DNA of 64,000 bases from Stomoxys calcitrans (taxonomy: Eukaryota; Arthropoda; Insecta; Diptera; Muscidae), in contig NC_081554.1 in NCBI RefSeq assembly GCF_963082655.1, positions 92,634,245 through 92,698,244 of the forward strand, given 5' to 3'. The notes under the pieces were generated by a model. The model saw nothing but the letters and a program-made list of their open reading frames with translations. It made no database searches and was not told the DNA's origin. Made by a program: the position numbers and the translations under genes. Positions 43,555 to 55,715 of this stretch are shown here, piece by piece (the first letter of the stretch is position 1; every line of letters begins with the position of its first letter).

Positions 43555-46085
43555 ACTCTTAAATACCTTTCATTTGATATTCATATTGTCCCAATCGGTA
43601 AGCATGTCCGTTTGGATGGGTTTGGGGTAGGGCGTTCTACATGGTTATTTCACTCCAAAGTGTTTTTTACCATAAGCGATTTAAGTGAAATTTTGTTGGC
43701 AAATCGATTAGCCCATCTCCGAGATCTGGTGTTTTTGAAAATAACTGATTAGGGAGAGGGTCCGCCCCCTCTCGGATATCACAAAATGAAGTAACCTTCT
43801 TTCACCGGGGGGCTAACTCTACCTTCCGTGAAAATTCCACGAAAATCGGTTCAGCCGTTTTTGAGTCTATTCGGAAGAAACAAAGCACAATACTTTAATT
43901 TTTATATAATCGATAATTTTTTTCTGATACGTTTGGCTCCAGGTCATCGACTAATTTAAAAAAAGGGTTATCAATATTTCGACCACCACCGGTGATCATT
44001 AACATTAACATTAACAAATATTAACCTTCTTATCTTCTTTGTTTGTTCCGTATAGGCTCAAAAACGGCTGAACCGATTACCCTGAAATTATCTTGAAATT
44101 TTCACAGATTGTGGAAATATCCTTCCAGATATGGTCTGGAAGGAAACATAAGCTATATAATTTTTTGATATCGGGAAGGGGCGGACCCCTCCCTACTACC
44201 CACAAATAACAGTGGACCAATCGGGGTTCAATATGGGATTCAAATGAAAGGTATTCAAGAGTAGATTACGAATTTCTTAATAAAAGTTGGGTCCAAGTAC
44301 CTGAGTGGCCACCCCAGCCCCAAAACCCCTAATATAGGTTTATTTGACGATCATGACAATATGGGACTCAAATGAAAGGTATTCGGGGGTAGATTACGAA
44401 TATGGCCAGAAAGTAGGAATAGGCTTTATAATTTCTTGATAACGGATGGGGGCGGACCCACCACCGTTACCCCAAAAACACCACCCAAAGTCGAAAGTGG
44501 ACTGATAAGGGCAATATGGGTATCACATGAAAAGTATGCGGGAGTAGATAACATATCTGGCATACAAATTCATGTCTAAGTATAGGCGGTCTCCCCACCC
44601 CCACAAAAACGCCCAAAATGGACACATTAGCCAATCACGGATATATGGAACTCGGTTTGTTTGTTCCGTATAGACTGAAAAACGGCAGAATCGATTTTCG
44701 CGAATTTTTCGCATATTGTGTAGATTGATCTGGAAGGAAACATAGGCAATAAAATTTTTCGGTATCGGAATAGGGGCGGACCCTCCCACTTATGCCAAAA
44801 ACTCAACCCAAAATCAAAAGTGGACCGATCGGGACAATACAGGTATAAAATGAAAGCTATTGGCGAGTAGAATACGAATTTAAGTCTAAGTACCCATCGG
44901 GCCGCCCCAACCCCAAAACTCCCCCAAACAGATATATTGGATGTACAATTCGATGTGGGGCTCAAATGAAATGTATTCGAGAGTAGATTTCGAATCTGGC
45001 AAACAAAATTGGATCGATATATAGCAATTAGACCGATTATGACTATATGATACTTGGCTGAACCGATTTTCTTAAAATTTTCATAGATTGTGTACTTTTG
45101 TCTGGAAGGAAACATAGGCTATATAATTTTTAGAAATCGTGTGGAGGCGGACCCTCCCCCCTACCCCAAAAACGCCACCCAAATCCGAAAGTGGTCCGAT
45201 GGGCACAATTAGGGTATCAAATGAAAGGTATTGGAGACCAGAAAACGAATATGGTATTAAAATTTGGGTCCAAGTACCCAGCGGGCCCCAACCCCAAAAC
45301 TCATCTAAACAGATGTATTCGAAGTTCATGTCAATATGGGACTCAAATGAAAAGTATTAGGCAGTAGATTAAAAATATGGCATTAAAGATTAGGTCCAGT
45401 TAGCGGGAGGTCGCCCACTCCCAAATACCCCCAAATGGCCATATTAGCCGACCATGGCTATATGGGACTCAAATGAAAGATATTAGGGAGTAGATTACAA
45501 ATATGACATTAAAATTTGCGTTCAAGTCTAGGCGGCGCTTTTCCTCTTAAAGATACGTCAAATGGGTTATTTGACCCATTATGACAATATGGGACTTCAA
45601 TGAAAGGTATTTGAGAGTAGAAAACGAATTTGATATCCAATTTTGGAGCCAAGTGTTTTGGGGTACGCCCTAAAGCACCCCCTAAACTGAACTTCATTTT
45701 CCTCTCCTAATGAGAACATTACCCTAAGGAAGAACATTACCACCAGGAACCGAGAAGGGGCAAATTCTCACACATCATGAGTGCTTTCAAGTTTAAACTC
45801 AATGATATGGGACCTTCTTTATAGCCAAGTCCGTGCGACACCTCTTTGGGGAACATTTTTTAAATTACCATGCATGGCATTGTACCTCGCAAATGTCGCC
45901 AAAATTAAGAGGGGATAAACACCGTTTTGTCCGATATTCTCGCCAGGAATCGTACGCGTTCAGCGTCATAGGCTACAATGGCACAAATTCGATATCCGCA
46001 TTCAGGGCGAAGTGTCCCCACCCTAAAGAAATATCAGAGAGTTAAAAAAGGCACAGCGGAGCGGGCCCGGTTCGGCTAGTGAAAA
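43555..46085. mobile_element. Repeat S element 2: satellite-like array
   Basis: Degenerate units like those of 32381-35123 ('atatgggactcaaatgaaag', 'gggtccaagtacc', 'gccaccccaaccccaaaac'), mixed with blocks 'ttccgtataggctcaaaaac' and 'ctggaaggaaacataggcta'. The right end GGGCCCGGTTCGGCTAGT (46061-46078) is the inverse of the 32381 end. The left end is cut by the repeat-B copy. A degraded SINE-2 (45700-45990) is nested near the right end. Confidence 0.6.
45700..45990 (-). mobile_element. SINE-2, degraded, - strand
   Basis: 'aattctcacacatcatgagt', 'aagtttaaactcaatgat', 'aagtccgtgcgacacctc' and 'ttctcgccaggaatcgtacg' follow the SINE-2 order. The B box is mutated (GGAATCGTACG). Confidence 0.55.
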
Positions 46086-47585
46086 ATAAAACAAAAATAT
46101 ATTTTATAGAAAAAAAAACAATTATATTTAAAACAAAACTATTTGACTTCTTTCCAGCAGCGTACAAGTTCGACTAAAAGCTTTTTTTTTTGTCTGTATC
46201 TCTGTACCATCACTGTAGGAAATGTCGATAGTAAATCTATATTGACATACTATTGACTTTGTCACCAGAACTACTGACAAATTGTACCAAACCCATGCTG
46301 TTTGCTATAGACATTTTGTATGAGCTTGTCATTCAGAATTCAATACTGACATTGTCGATAGTAAGTCATTAGGGAATACATAGAGACATTCCGGGATATA
46401 TGGGAAGTTGTCAGTAAGGACATTATATAGACATTTTTAATCATTTAGTCCGTAATTTTCGAACTTTTCACTAAATTTCAAAACGAGCTGAATAAGGCAT
46501 TAACATTAGTTTTAACTTATATGCGTTCATTTATTTATTTCTTTAAAATATATATTTAGTGAAGAAAAAAACTTTTATAAAAAGAGAAATCTTTGCAGTG
46601 TTCAAACGCCGGATGTCGGTTGCGTTCGGCAATAACATCAAGAATTGTCTTCATCTGCCGTGTCCATTAAGTACAAATAAGAAGTTTAAATTTGTTTATA
46701 GAATTTGCACTACAATAAAGTAATATACTTACAAATGGATCAGCTTATGTCGCTAATTAGCATCATTTACTAGATTTGAAATTTTGTCATTGTTTTTTCG
46801 AGAAGATTTATGAACCGGCAAAATAATGTTCAACAAAACAATTGAGAAAACGAATAAAAAATAAAATAAATTAAAGTTTGTCACTTGTCATTTAAAATAA
46901 TGTGGTCAGACAAAAGTGTTGACTTACGTGGACACTTAACCCCTGACTTCCTACTGGGAAGTTTTTGTTCATTTGAGCCCCGAGATCGGTGTCAGTCTTA
47001 AAATGTATGTGTTTGTCCGCCGGGGTGTCAATTATATGCAACATATCTCGAGCATTGCGTCTTTTGTGACTAGATTCTTGGGCTAATATATCTAATGTTT
47101 ACTCATCATTGCTATAAAAGTTTACACGCAAGAAAGTTTCCCTCACACTACTTACGAGTGCCCAAAATTAAAGGCGAACCAAAATTAAAGTATTCATGTG
47201 TATAATTTTTTCTCACGATTATGAATTGTTAATAGCAAATGTCCTTATAAGAAATTAAAACCAATCAGATTTAGAATTAAGTTCAAAATTAAAATTTTCA
47301 TGAATCTATCCAAATGTTTGGATGTCGAGTAGTTTGTTCTCGTGTAGTTCTCAGCTTGTAGCTAAAAGTTAATATAGGTATAATAATCACAATTTTATGT
47401 ATTTTAATGAAGGTATCTATTTATTGTTGTTAAACGAGAGTTCGTCAAAGATTAGGTTAAAATTTTGGGCAGAATGGACATCGAAGAAAGAAAATTAAAA
47501 TTATTCATTATCAACAACGCCCTGTTCCGATCAATTTATTCATTTACTTTTATTACATTACATATTTTCCTTTGTTTCTTTTTAG
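46086..47585. other. Upstream flank of the LRR-Ig gene
   Basis: AT-rich, without recognised coding exon. A polypyrimidine tract with TTTTTAG ends at 47585 and could be a splice acceptor, making 47586 the start of the first coding exon with a 5' UTR of 66 bases. No promoter could be assigned. Confidence 0.4.
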
Positions 47586-47651
47586 ATATAATATGCCTGG
47601 TGGGAATGACAAGAGAATGCCACATACCTTTTTAAAATTTGAAACAGAAAA

Positions 47652-49865
47652 ATGGAAGCAATATCCCAGATCTCCTTGATGTTGGTTCTATTCCTTACTG
47701 TTGACTTTAATCATATACAATTAACACAAGTACAACAACAACAACAACAACAATCAAATGAACTATACAAATCATCATTGTTACCCCAAAGAGAAGAAGA
47801 AGGATATGGAGTGAGACAACGGCGATCGTTTGTGGTGCAGGCGTCGCAAGAAGACATAACCAAATTAAAACAGCAACCACAGCAACAGCATGTCAGCAAC
47901 TATCATGATAATCCAACGACATCATGTGTCTCATCGACCTTAGCCCATGAACCGAGTTCGTCGTTTATTCAACATCCACACAATCAAAAGCCCATCAAGG
48001 AAACAAATCGTTTCCTCTCACATATCCTAAATCCATTTGAGGCTTTCAGTTTGGGCTCCTCATCCTCGAAGGATGTCAACGATGACGTGCAAGACCGCGA
48101 TATACTGGCCGACTATCAGGATGACAATGTGGCCTTTATTAGTCCACTGTTTGTGGGTTCGGCGAATGGTGGCGATGGTGGTGATTTAAATGTCTTTAAA
48201 TTATTCTGTGAGAACACATCTGTATCAAATATAAACGAAGAGTTGCGTTCCAAAAAGTATATCAAATATACTCACATCACCCTGCAGCATTGTTATGAAA
48301 GCCCTGGTGGTGTTGGTGGTGGCCAATCCTCCACCAATCATCTTAAGCTGCAGCAGTTGGAAAGTGTCCATCATTTCCAATGGCTAGCCAGCGGCGTTCG
48401 AGATCAGCAGCTGGAGGATCTCTTTAAGAACTACGAATCAAATTTCGAGTATTTGGAATACCTGGATTTGACCGACAACCATATTGCGTGTCTATCTTGG
48501 ATAAGACCTCAGGTGGTGAGACGTTTAAAAGTACTTAAGCTTTCGGGCAACCAAATAAATTCGCGTCAGTGCAATTTATCTCCATTGCATCACACAAATC
48601 TACTGAGAGAATTGAGGTTGGACAACAACCAGATGCATTCGCTGAACGGAGCATTTCTGAATAATTTAAGCGAACTAAAAGTTCTAAACTTAACGCAGAA
48701 TTTCATAACAGATTTGCCACGCAACACTTTTGACGGTGTGTTCAAGCTACAACGGCTCCATTTGGCTCACAATGCCCTGCAGGTGTTGCCCTTTCAACTA
48801 TTCCATTCGATGAGAGACTTACAAATCCTCAATTTGACCGACAATAAACTATTATCCTTTCCCGATAATTTCTTTGCCCCCAACAGCGAGCTAAGACTGT
48901 TGCTATTGCAAAGAAACAACTTGCAAAACATAAACAAGAATTCATTTTTCAATTTGCAAAAATTGCTCCTTCTTGATCTCTCGGTCAATCATATAACGAC
49001 CATAGATCGCAAGGCCTTCGAGTCTTTGAGTAATTTAATAACACTCAATATATCCTCGAACAACATTACGACTGTATCGTCGATTCTATTCCATCCGTTG
49101 CAACGGCTACAACATTTAGACTTGAGCAACAATCGTTTTACGCAATTGCCCAGTGGCATACTAATGCATCAGCGTAATTTGAAATCATTGCGTTTGGAAT
49201 ACACGCCATTGGAGAAGCTTAACAACTTGTTGTCGCGTTCAGATGCCGCTTATGTGGATCCATCGATACTTAAACATCTGTCCTACCTATCACTTCAACA
49301 CAATCCCGACCTGAAGAAACTCTCAAAGACGTTATTCCTGAATGCGCCCAATATTAAGGTTTTACTATTGGCCCACAATTCGTTGCAACAATTGCCGGGC
49401 GAAATTGCCTCATTGCAACAGCTGGAACGTTTAAATGTGGGCCACAATCGATTGTCATTCTTACCGGAATCCCTACGATATCTGCCAAAGCTGCGATTTA
49501 TAAATATTTTGAACAATGCCTACATTTGTAATTGCAAGCTTTACTGGCTGGCCTCATGGTTGACATCCAGCAATAATACACTGCGCTTACATCGCCACTC
49601 CCTGTATGCCTCAAGTTATCTCCTCGACAGTCATGACGAGAGCGAGGAGTTTACCTCCTCTGAAAAGGCTGAAGATTTAGATTTACTAATTTCATCACTG
49701 AAATGTCTACATGGCTATCCTGGCGATATGATTGCTATACTGAAAGGTTTGAATTGCACCAAACCGATGCTACTCAACTCGACGGATTTAAAAATGCACG
49801 AGCTACACTCAACAGCCAAGCTAGATTGCACATTTTCGGGAAGCCCAGCGCCAGATGTTATATGG
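47652..49865 (+). CDS. LRR-Ig single-pass membrane protein, coding exon 1
   Basis: The exon encodes residues 1-738 of a cell-surface protein of the leucine-rich repeat plus immunoglobulin (LIG) type, a group acting in adhesion and signalling. An in-frame TGA lies four codons before the ATG, fixing the start. Residues 1-24 form a signal peptide. A CAA-repeat Gln run follows (about 28-34), then a low-complexity region to about 180. Residues 265-620 hold about 14 LRRs with LxxLxLxxNxI motifs. The C-terminal cap starts NNAYICNC (621-628). The Ig domain begins at about 715 with its first Cys at 726. The exon ends after a Trp codon at a GTAAGT donor, phase 0. Among Drosophila proteins, Lambik and CG16974 have this architecture; I cannot assign an orthologue. 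Confidence 0.92.
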
Positions 49866-50524
49866 GTAAGTTGCGACATTGGAAAATGTCTCAAAATTGT
49901 TTCTTCTAACATAATTTTTTAATTTATCGAAAGTGCTCCATCGAGGATCATAGAAAAATTTAGAAAAAATTAACTTTGCACCTCTTTTCACATACTCTTC
50001 AAAAACTTTATCCATGTTAAGTATGGTTTTAATTATTGTTTTGCTAGCCCCTTATAACACGACATTCAAAGAAAGAATCATATTGAGGATCCTCCATAGG
50101 GTTCAAATATTATAACACCCAACAATTTTTATCTTTATAAATGACTTTTTATACAATATCCTGCAATGGAATCCAATTTTTATACAATTTTTAAAAATCT
50201 TACCCAGATGATATAAAACGTTTTAGTAGATTATTTAACGCTCTTTTAGTTTTTGTCTGTTGAAGAAAATTGTCTTGAGAACTTGCCGAACGGTCGAAAG
50301 TAACGCCGCATATATTTAGCTTGAAAAAGAAACACTCAGTTCGTGCGACCATATTTTGGGTGTACATTTCGTATACCAAATCTACGTAACTCATACAATA
50401 TCTACGTGTTGAACCTTAATTGCCTTCATGCTACTTCCCAAAGCTATAGTACAATATTTTCTCATAAGCCGACGATTCTACATTCTCAATAACATTCAAT
50501 TTTTATTTTGATCTTACTTACACT
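49866..50524 (+). other. Intron 1, left part: nothing recognised
   Basis: AT-rich intronic DNA from the GTAAGT donor to the first transposon. Small open frames have no support. Confidence 0.6.
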
Positions 50525-50945
50525 GTAGAACAGCCAAACTGTCGGTAGAACGATGAAAATCCTATGGCGAGATGCGGATAGTGAAAAGTCGAAGCTATTA
50601 CTGAAAAGAAGTAAGGAGGTCAGTTTAGCTTTTGGTATCATAACGGGACATATAGAACTACGAGCTCACTTATGCAAAACCTGTGCGGCAAATGATAACA
50701 TGTGCATGCGGGGAAGATGATGAGACGTTGCAGTATTTCCTATGTCATTGCCAGACAACGGTACTTAGGTGGGGACACAATACCTGACATGAATCAACTT
50801 AGGGGCGTTGTATGGAAAACTATTATATATAACTTAGATTTTCTTTTTCGAGGTTACTTCTTAGTAATTAGAGTGCACAACAAGCCGATTACTGGCTTAG
50901 GTGTATGTCCATAGTGGTTGACATGGTGGGCACCCTCTTTCAACC
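50525..50945 (+). mobile_element. LINE-2 3' end in intron 1
   Basis: The uninterrupted equivalent of 3614-4676: 'gaagctattactgaaaagaa', 'atcataacgggacatataga', CGEDDETLQYFLCHCQTT-like coding, 'acaagccgattactggctta' and 'caccctctttcaacc'. It proves that the 607-bp mariner piece is foreign to the copy at 3614. Confidence 0.75.
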
Positions 50946-50959
50946 GAACATTACCAACC

Positions 50960-51140
50960 TTCAAACTTTGTAAGGTATCCTGTCATGTTACAACTTCTCT
51001 TCTAAGTGGTTTCGCTATCCGTCACGCCGTTCGGACTCGGCATAAAAAAGGAGAACCCTTATCATTTAGCTTAAACTTTAATCGGAATCATTGATGTGAG
51101 AGAAGTATCCCATGTTCCTTAATGGAATACTTATGGGAAA
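50960..51140 (+). repeat. SINE-2 3' part in intron 1
   Basis: 'ttgtaaggtatcctgtcatg', 'cacgccgttcggactcggca', 'gcttaaactttaatcgga' and 'gttccttaatggaat'. Head missing, as at 30455. Confidence 0.6.
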
Positions 51141-51164
51141 TTTATGTAGCAGTGTGTTGTGTTC

Positions 51165-51645
51165 TATTTTCCGACTCCTTGTTGAGTATTCTGATCCAGA
51201 AACTCTGCGACTTAGATGTGGTGCGTCCAGAGGGACCTGGGTCTGGCTGGACAGTTAAACAGATGACATGTGTCGTGTGGTCCCTGGTCACAATCTGGAC
51301 ATGCATCATACACTTTGTCATCAATCCTTGTTCTGTATGAGTTGAGGGGGCTGCGTCTGCCGGATTGTAATCGAGCCAGATCTCTGGTTTGCCGGAGAAG
51401 GTCTATTTCTTCAGGTGCAGTGGGAGGCGGTCGATCTCCAAGGACACATTCACCCGGTAGCTATTCACGGCATCTGCTACCGTGTCTGCATGAATGTTGT
51501 ACAGACCCGCTTGATATGCCGCTAGAGGTTCTCTTTTGTAGCACTGGACCTCACGCTCTAGATCATGTTGATCTATCTTAAGGCTTCTGGGCAGTGGATA
51601 CGTATCAACAAGATGTCGACTTGGATGGTCTCTGCGATAATAGCC
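51165..51645 (-). mobile_element. Jockey-like LINE C-terminus, - strand, in intron 1
   Basis: It matches the low-coordinate end of 10075-11240: 'ttgagtattctgatccag', 'gtctgccggattgtaatcgagccag' in two pieces, 'catgaatgttgtacagacc' and 'ctagatcatgttgatct'. It encodes the end of ORF2 on the - strand and is 5'-truncated. Confidence 0.7.
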
Positions 51646-51654
51646 ATAGAATAG

Positions 51655-52486
51655 AATGTATTGCAGTGTGTATCAAGCGGAGATCCTTACAATTAAAGAT
51701 GGTGGAATGGCTAAGATATAAATGTCATTACGACGATTGGCATAAATATCTTCTCAGACAGCCAGGCAGCCATTAAATCCCTGGAGAACGTATTTCTGAA
51801 CACAAAAACCAGCCCTCGACTGTCGCAGATCTCTCAACGAGATGGTTGAACAGTTCAAAATTCACCTGTTCTGGATGCCGGGTCACAGAGATATCCCAGG
51901 AATTCTAAAGCAGACGAGCTTGCGAGACTATGAACTACCCTTCACATACCTACGCAGCGACATGTAAGTTAGGTTTTCAGGACTACCCCCGAAGGACAAC
52001 GAATGATAGGTGGTCACAAAAAAGGGGGCTGTGAGCATTCCAAAACTATTTGGTATAGTCTAGACTTGAGGAGGTCTACTGCTTTGCTGTCACTGGCTAG
52101 AACAAACGTCTCAGTCATTGTGTCTGACATAACAGGTCGCTGTCTAATTGGAAAACATGCTGACAGACTGAAGGTTGCCAGCAACGACTTTTGCAGAAGC
52201 TGTGAGGACATCGAAGAAGAAGAGACTATAGAACGAACACCTTATGTGTGTGTGTCCCGCACTAGAAGTTAGAAGGAGCTGTACTTTAGGTTCTCATTTC
52301 TTTGAGAAACTGTCTGATTTAGCGGATGTGAATATTCGCTAGTTGTTGGAATTTTTTAAGCGATCTGGATAGTTCAACGGTTGTAACTAGAAGGCATCTT
52401 CCTTCTTCTGTTCTTGTGGTATCACAATGGACGAAAACGTCCAAGTGAGTCTGATGGCAGACTGCCAATTAAACCTAACCTAACCT
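51655..52486 (+). mobile_element. LINE-1 3' end in intron 1
   Basis: It starts inside RNase H ('agtgtgtatcaagcggagat'), with FTCSGCRVTEISQEF (broken HxxIxGN region) around 51860-51910. It then has the C-terminal knuckle (TGRCLIGKHADRLKVASNDF, FCRSCEDIEEEETIE) at 52130-52235 and the 3' UTR ending AAACCTAACCTAACC. Stops and frameshifts throughout. Confidence 0.8.
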
Positions 52487-53433
52487 TAGTCTGTATGCCA
52501 TGAGGTGGTAACACCATTTGCCAATCTCTCAAAATCATAAGAGAAAATGGATTTTTGCGGGTGGCCACACTAATTTGTGAAAAAACACATCATGGCAATC
52601 CAGACGACAGATGTTTTACATAAGCCTACACTGGTATTTTATCCAGAACCTCGTGGTCCTAGATCGATGTCATTTTCATACAAATTTCATTGTACTATAT
52701 AGTACTAAAATAAAACACAGCTATTGTAGATGCATTTTATGTGAAATTTGAACAAAAAATTTCAACATAAACTAGGCCTCCTAGTCCCTTGAAATTTTGC
52801 ACATGATCTCGATATAACCTCAGCTCCAACAATTTCAAATTTCAAAGGATTATTTCAATCCATTCTCATGTGGCATCATTCCGCCATTCGTTTTGCAAAT
52901 ATTATGCACTGTTCACCAGGATAGAACCACCGAAATATTGGCTGAACAAAGCGTCTAATATAAAGATAGGGGGAGTACTTGGATTTTATGTTATAAAATT
53001 TGTGAATTGCTGCTACCAGCAATAAACATTTGCTCTATGTTTTATATAACGGTACTTTTTCGTCATTTATGAAAACATTTGCTGTTCACCAGGATATGCT
53101 TTAAGTTTTCACCTCCATACATCGCCGGCTGCGATAAAGTTTATTGAAACCTTTTTTGAACTGAAGACTGGCACCTCTAGAAGTAATTTTAAAATAACAA
53201 TGGGCCGAATAAATGTTTTGAGATCACCGGAGATGGTAAAAATTGGAGTCTAATGCCTCAGGAGAAACGAAAATTTCTTCAAATTACCTCAAATTTATCG
53301 CATTATACTGCTTAAATTAAGGATTTGGCTTCGATTTCCGCAAATACATCCACCGTTAGAGGTACTGTTATGAGTGCTGGCCATCTGCAGCTTCGAAAAC
53401 TAATGAAACCCCAATAAAAAAATTATTATTATA
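52487..53433. other. Intron 1: nothing recognised
   Basis: About 950 bases without coding or repeat signal that I can name. A 'gttcaccaggata' motif appears twice (about 52912 and 53094). Confidence 0.5.
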
Positions 53434-54040
53434 AAGGGTGATTTTTTTGAGGTTAGGATTTTCATGCATTAGTATTTGACAGATCACGTGGGATTTCAGA
53501 CATGGTGTCAAAGAGAAAGATGCTCAGTATGCTTTGACATTTCATCATGAATAGACTTACTAACGAGCAACGCTTGCAAATCATTGAATTTTATTACCAA
53601 AATCAGTGTTCGGTTCGAAATGTGTTCAAATTTTGACAAATTTTGTTCAGCGATGAGGCTCATTTCTGGTTGAATGGCTACGTAAATAAGCAAAATTGCC
53701 GCATTTGGAGTGAAGAGCAACCAGAAGCCGTTCAAGAACTGCCCATGCATCCCGAAAAATGCACTGTTTGGTGTGGTTTGTACGCTGGTGGAATCATTGG
53801 ACCGTATTTTTTCAAAGATGCTGTTGGACGCAACGTTACGGTGAATGAACACATTTCGAACCGAACACTGATTTTGGTAATAAAATTCAATGATTTGCAA
53901 GCGTTGCTCGTTAGTAAGTCTATTCATGATGAAATGTCAAAGCATACTGAGCATCTTTCTCTTTGACACCATGTCTGAAATCCCACGTGATCTGTCAAAT
54001 ACTAATGCATGAAAATCCTAACCTCAAAAAAATCACCCTT
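53434..54040. mobile_element. Palindromic mariner-derived MITE, copy 2 (607 bp)
   Basis: Same inverted ends and TA flanks (53432-53433, 54041-54042) and exactly the same length as copy 1, but in the opposite orientation. The core (SDEAHFWLNGYVNKQNCRIW to PYFFKDAVGRNVTVN) is on the + strand. The junction SVRNVF/IHRNVASN on the - strand is shared with copy 1, so both descend from one rearranged ancestor. At the other junction the 51 bases after LQII encode EFYYQNQCSVRNVF instead of the FSEWALEKLAENPLFYR of copy 1, so the palindromic arms are longer (about 194 bp). Confidence 0.88.
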
Positions 54041-54293
54041 TATATAGTAATTTATGTAGAGGGCGCTGATGTGGATGAAATGCCCAATATGTTTCGTTCT
54101 TTTTACAGAGACCATTCTATTCTTTCCCAAGTTTCTTCCAAATATTAATTTTACCTCAGATGCTGCTGAATTGAGTCAATTGTGTAGTTTGTTTGTTGTT
54201 TTTTGCATAACTAGCGAACTAGCACAGAGCACATAAATTTCCATCTAAGTGAAAGCAAGAGCAAAGCACTAATTTTTCTTTTCCGCATTCCAG

Positions 54294-54571
54294 GTTACGC
54301 CAACGAATAAAATACTTCGGTATCATGCTGATCCGGACAAGCGGCCCATTATTATCAATCACAATGATAAAGAATTGGGTAAATTTGAATTTAATTCTTT
54401 AACGAACGAGGAGACAACGCTAAATGTAAGCCTTCAACGCCAAGATGTGAAAGAGCGTATTGCTCTCATTGAGAATGGTTCATTGTTGATAAATAACATA
54501 ACGCGACGTGATAGTGGCCTCTACACATGCTATGCATACAATGTCATGGGCAATGCTTCGGCCTTCATTAG
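54294..54571 (+). CDS. LRR-Ig protein, coding exon 2 (second half of Ig domain)
   Basis: Acceptor TTTTCCGCATTCCAG, donor GTAAGT at 54572. Residues 739-830 begin VTPTNKILRY, which completes the Ig strand interrupted after IW. They end with DSGLYTCYAYNVMGNASAFI, the usual DxGxYxC motif. The disulfide pair would be Cys726 and Cys817. The spacing of 91 is longer than in most Ig domains, with the extra residues in a loop rich in Asp, Lys and Asn. The preceding 4.4 kb intron holds LINE-2, SINE-2, Jockey-like, LINE-1 and mariner-derived copies. The exon leaves two bases (phase 2). Confidence 0.9.
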
Positions 54572-54656
54572 GTAAGTGGTGCAATGCATGTGCCTAATAA
54601 AATGACAGCACTTACTTACTGTACATTTGCTTTTGTAATTCTACACTCATGCTTAG

Positions 54657-54782
54657 ATTACAAATAGATCCCATCATTTTTTATCGCGTCAAGATTGGAA
54701 GTTTGCTTACGGGCACAGCAGCCGCCACAGCCTTTTTGCTTTTGACCCTAATCGTCCAAGGTCTAAGGGCATTGCTTAACAA
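54657..54782 (+). CDS. LRR-Ig protein, coding exon 3 (transmembrane helix)
   Basis: Acceptor CTTAG, donor GTGAGT at 54783. One base completes Arg831, then 41 codons read [20 protein letters not shown] and a run [13 protein letters not shown]. Residues about 844-864 are a clear membrane-spanning helix, followed by QGLRALLNK as cytoplasmic anchor. The 85-base intron before it is typical of flies. Confidence 0.88.
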
Positions 54783-54861
54783 GTGAGTATTGTCGTGGGA
54801 TGAAAAGTGAACAACATCTAGTTTTAGTTAATTATCGGTTTTGCGAATCTTTATTTTGTAG

Positions 54862-55006
54862 ATATGGCATTTTTGATAGATTCTATTGCTGCGCCAATCG
54901 AAATAAGAAATCGCCAAGAGCTCGTCAGATTTACGCCATGTTGGATAGTATTGAGAGTTATAAGAGTCAACAATTGGAGCGTTTAAGAGAAAACTATGCT
55001 CAGCAA
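54862..55006 (+). CDS. LRR-Ig protein, coding exon 4 (juxtamembrane tail)
   Basis: Acceptor TTTTGTAG, donor GTAAAT at 55007. Residues 873-921 begin [17 protein letters not shown]. The Cys882-Cys883 pair close to the membrane is a possible palmitoylation site (inference). [10 protein letters not shown] leads into the first 11-residue repeats, [11 protein letters not shown] (900-910) and [11 protein letters not shown] (911-921). The exon stops exactly at a repeat boundary, phase 0. Confidence 0.88.
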
Positions 55007-55115
55007 GTAAATATATATATACAATACGCAGCATATTATATCCTTGCAATTCACTCTAAAACTGATTTATAACATGTAACACTAATCCATAATGGATATT
55101 CTTGTTGTTGATTAG

Positions 55116-55256
55116 GTTCATCGCATTCGTGAAAATTGTACTCAGCAAGTGGAATGGATTCAAAGTAGTTACTCATCTCAGGCAAAACATTTGAAAGAAT
55201 TCCGTGATATGGGCTCAAATCATTTGACTGCGCTTAAGGATCAATATTATGATCAG
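55116..55256 (+). CDS. LRR-Ig protein, coding exon 5 (11-residue repeats)
   Basis: Acceptor GTTGATTAG, donor GTATAT at 55257 (weak). The 47 codons are made wholly of repeats: [22 protein letters not shown], a 14-residue unit [14 protein letters not shown], and [11 protein letters not shown]. The exon starts and ends on repeat boundaries in phase 0. It is followed by an 8.3 kb transposon-rich intron. Confidence 0.87.
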
Positions 55257-55715
55257 GTATATAGACATTTATTCGAATGAAGATATATGTGCAAGTGGTG
55301 GAGCGTCATCACAACAGGCTACACAATTCGAACACGTGTTGTGTAGTTTGATGAAGGAGAGCGTTATAACACAATTTCTTTGTCCTTATAGTTGTCGTCT
55401 GGTGGTTTGCACTTTCTATATCACTTTAAACCTAAACTTGCTGCCTCAGTCACAAGAGCTTTTTTCAATTTTACAGAAAAAAACGTATGTTTCCAATTGG
55501 ATTTTGCTGAGGTTTTTCATGTCTTTAGGGATCTTTGTTTTGAATTGTATAGATTCTATTAAACTTTATACATTCTTCGCTTAGCCTATAGCTTTTGATA
55601 GTCGATTGTTAGTTGTAGAAGGGGTCTTTTAAACTCGGAAAAATATCCAACTTGAATTTAATATAGTTTTGGGCCCTGAAATGTGCTCGAGATCGCTTTT
55701 GTATCGAATGGAATT
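55257..55715 (+). other. Intron 5, left part
   Basis: Nothing recognised apart from a host sequence at 55663-55715 ('gagatcgcttttgtatcgaa', 'atttcatttcg') that recurs uninterrupted at 60700-60790. Confidence 0.5.

Noticed and set aside
49295..49516. Minus-strand frames within the LRR exon
   Set aside because: Complement of leucine-rich repeat coding sequence; the + strand frame has clear domain support.
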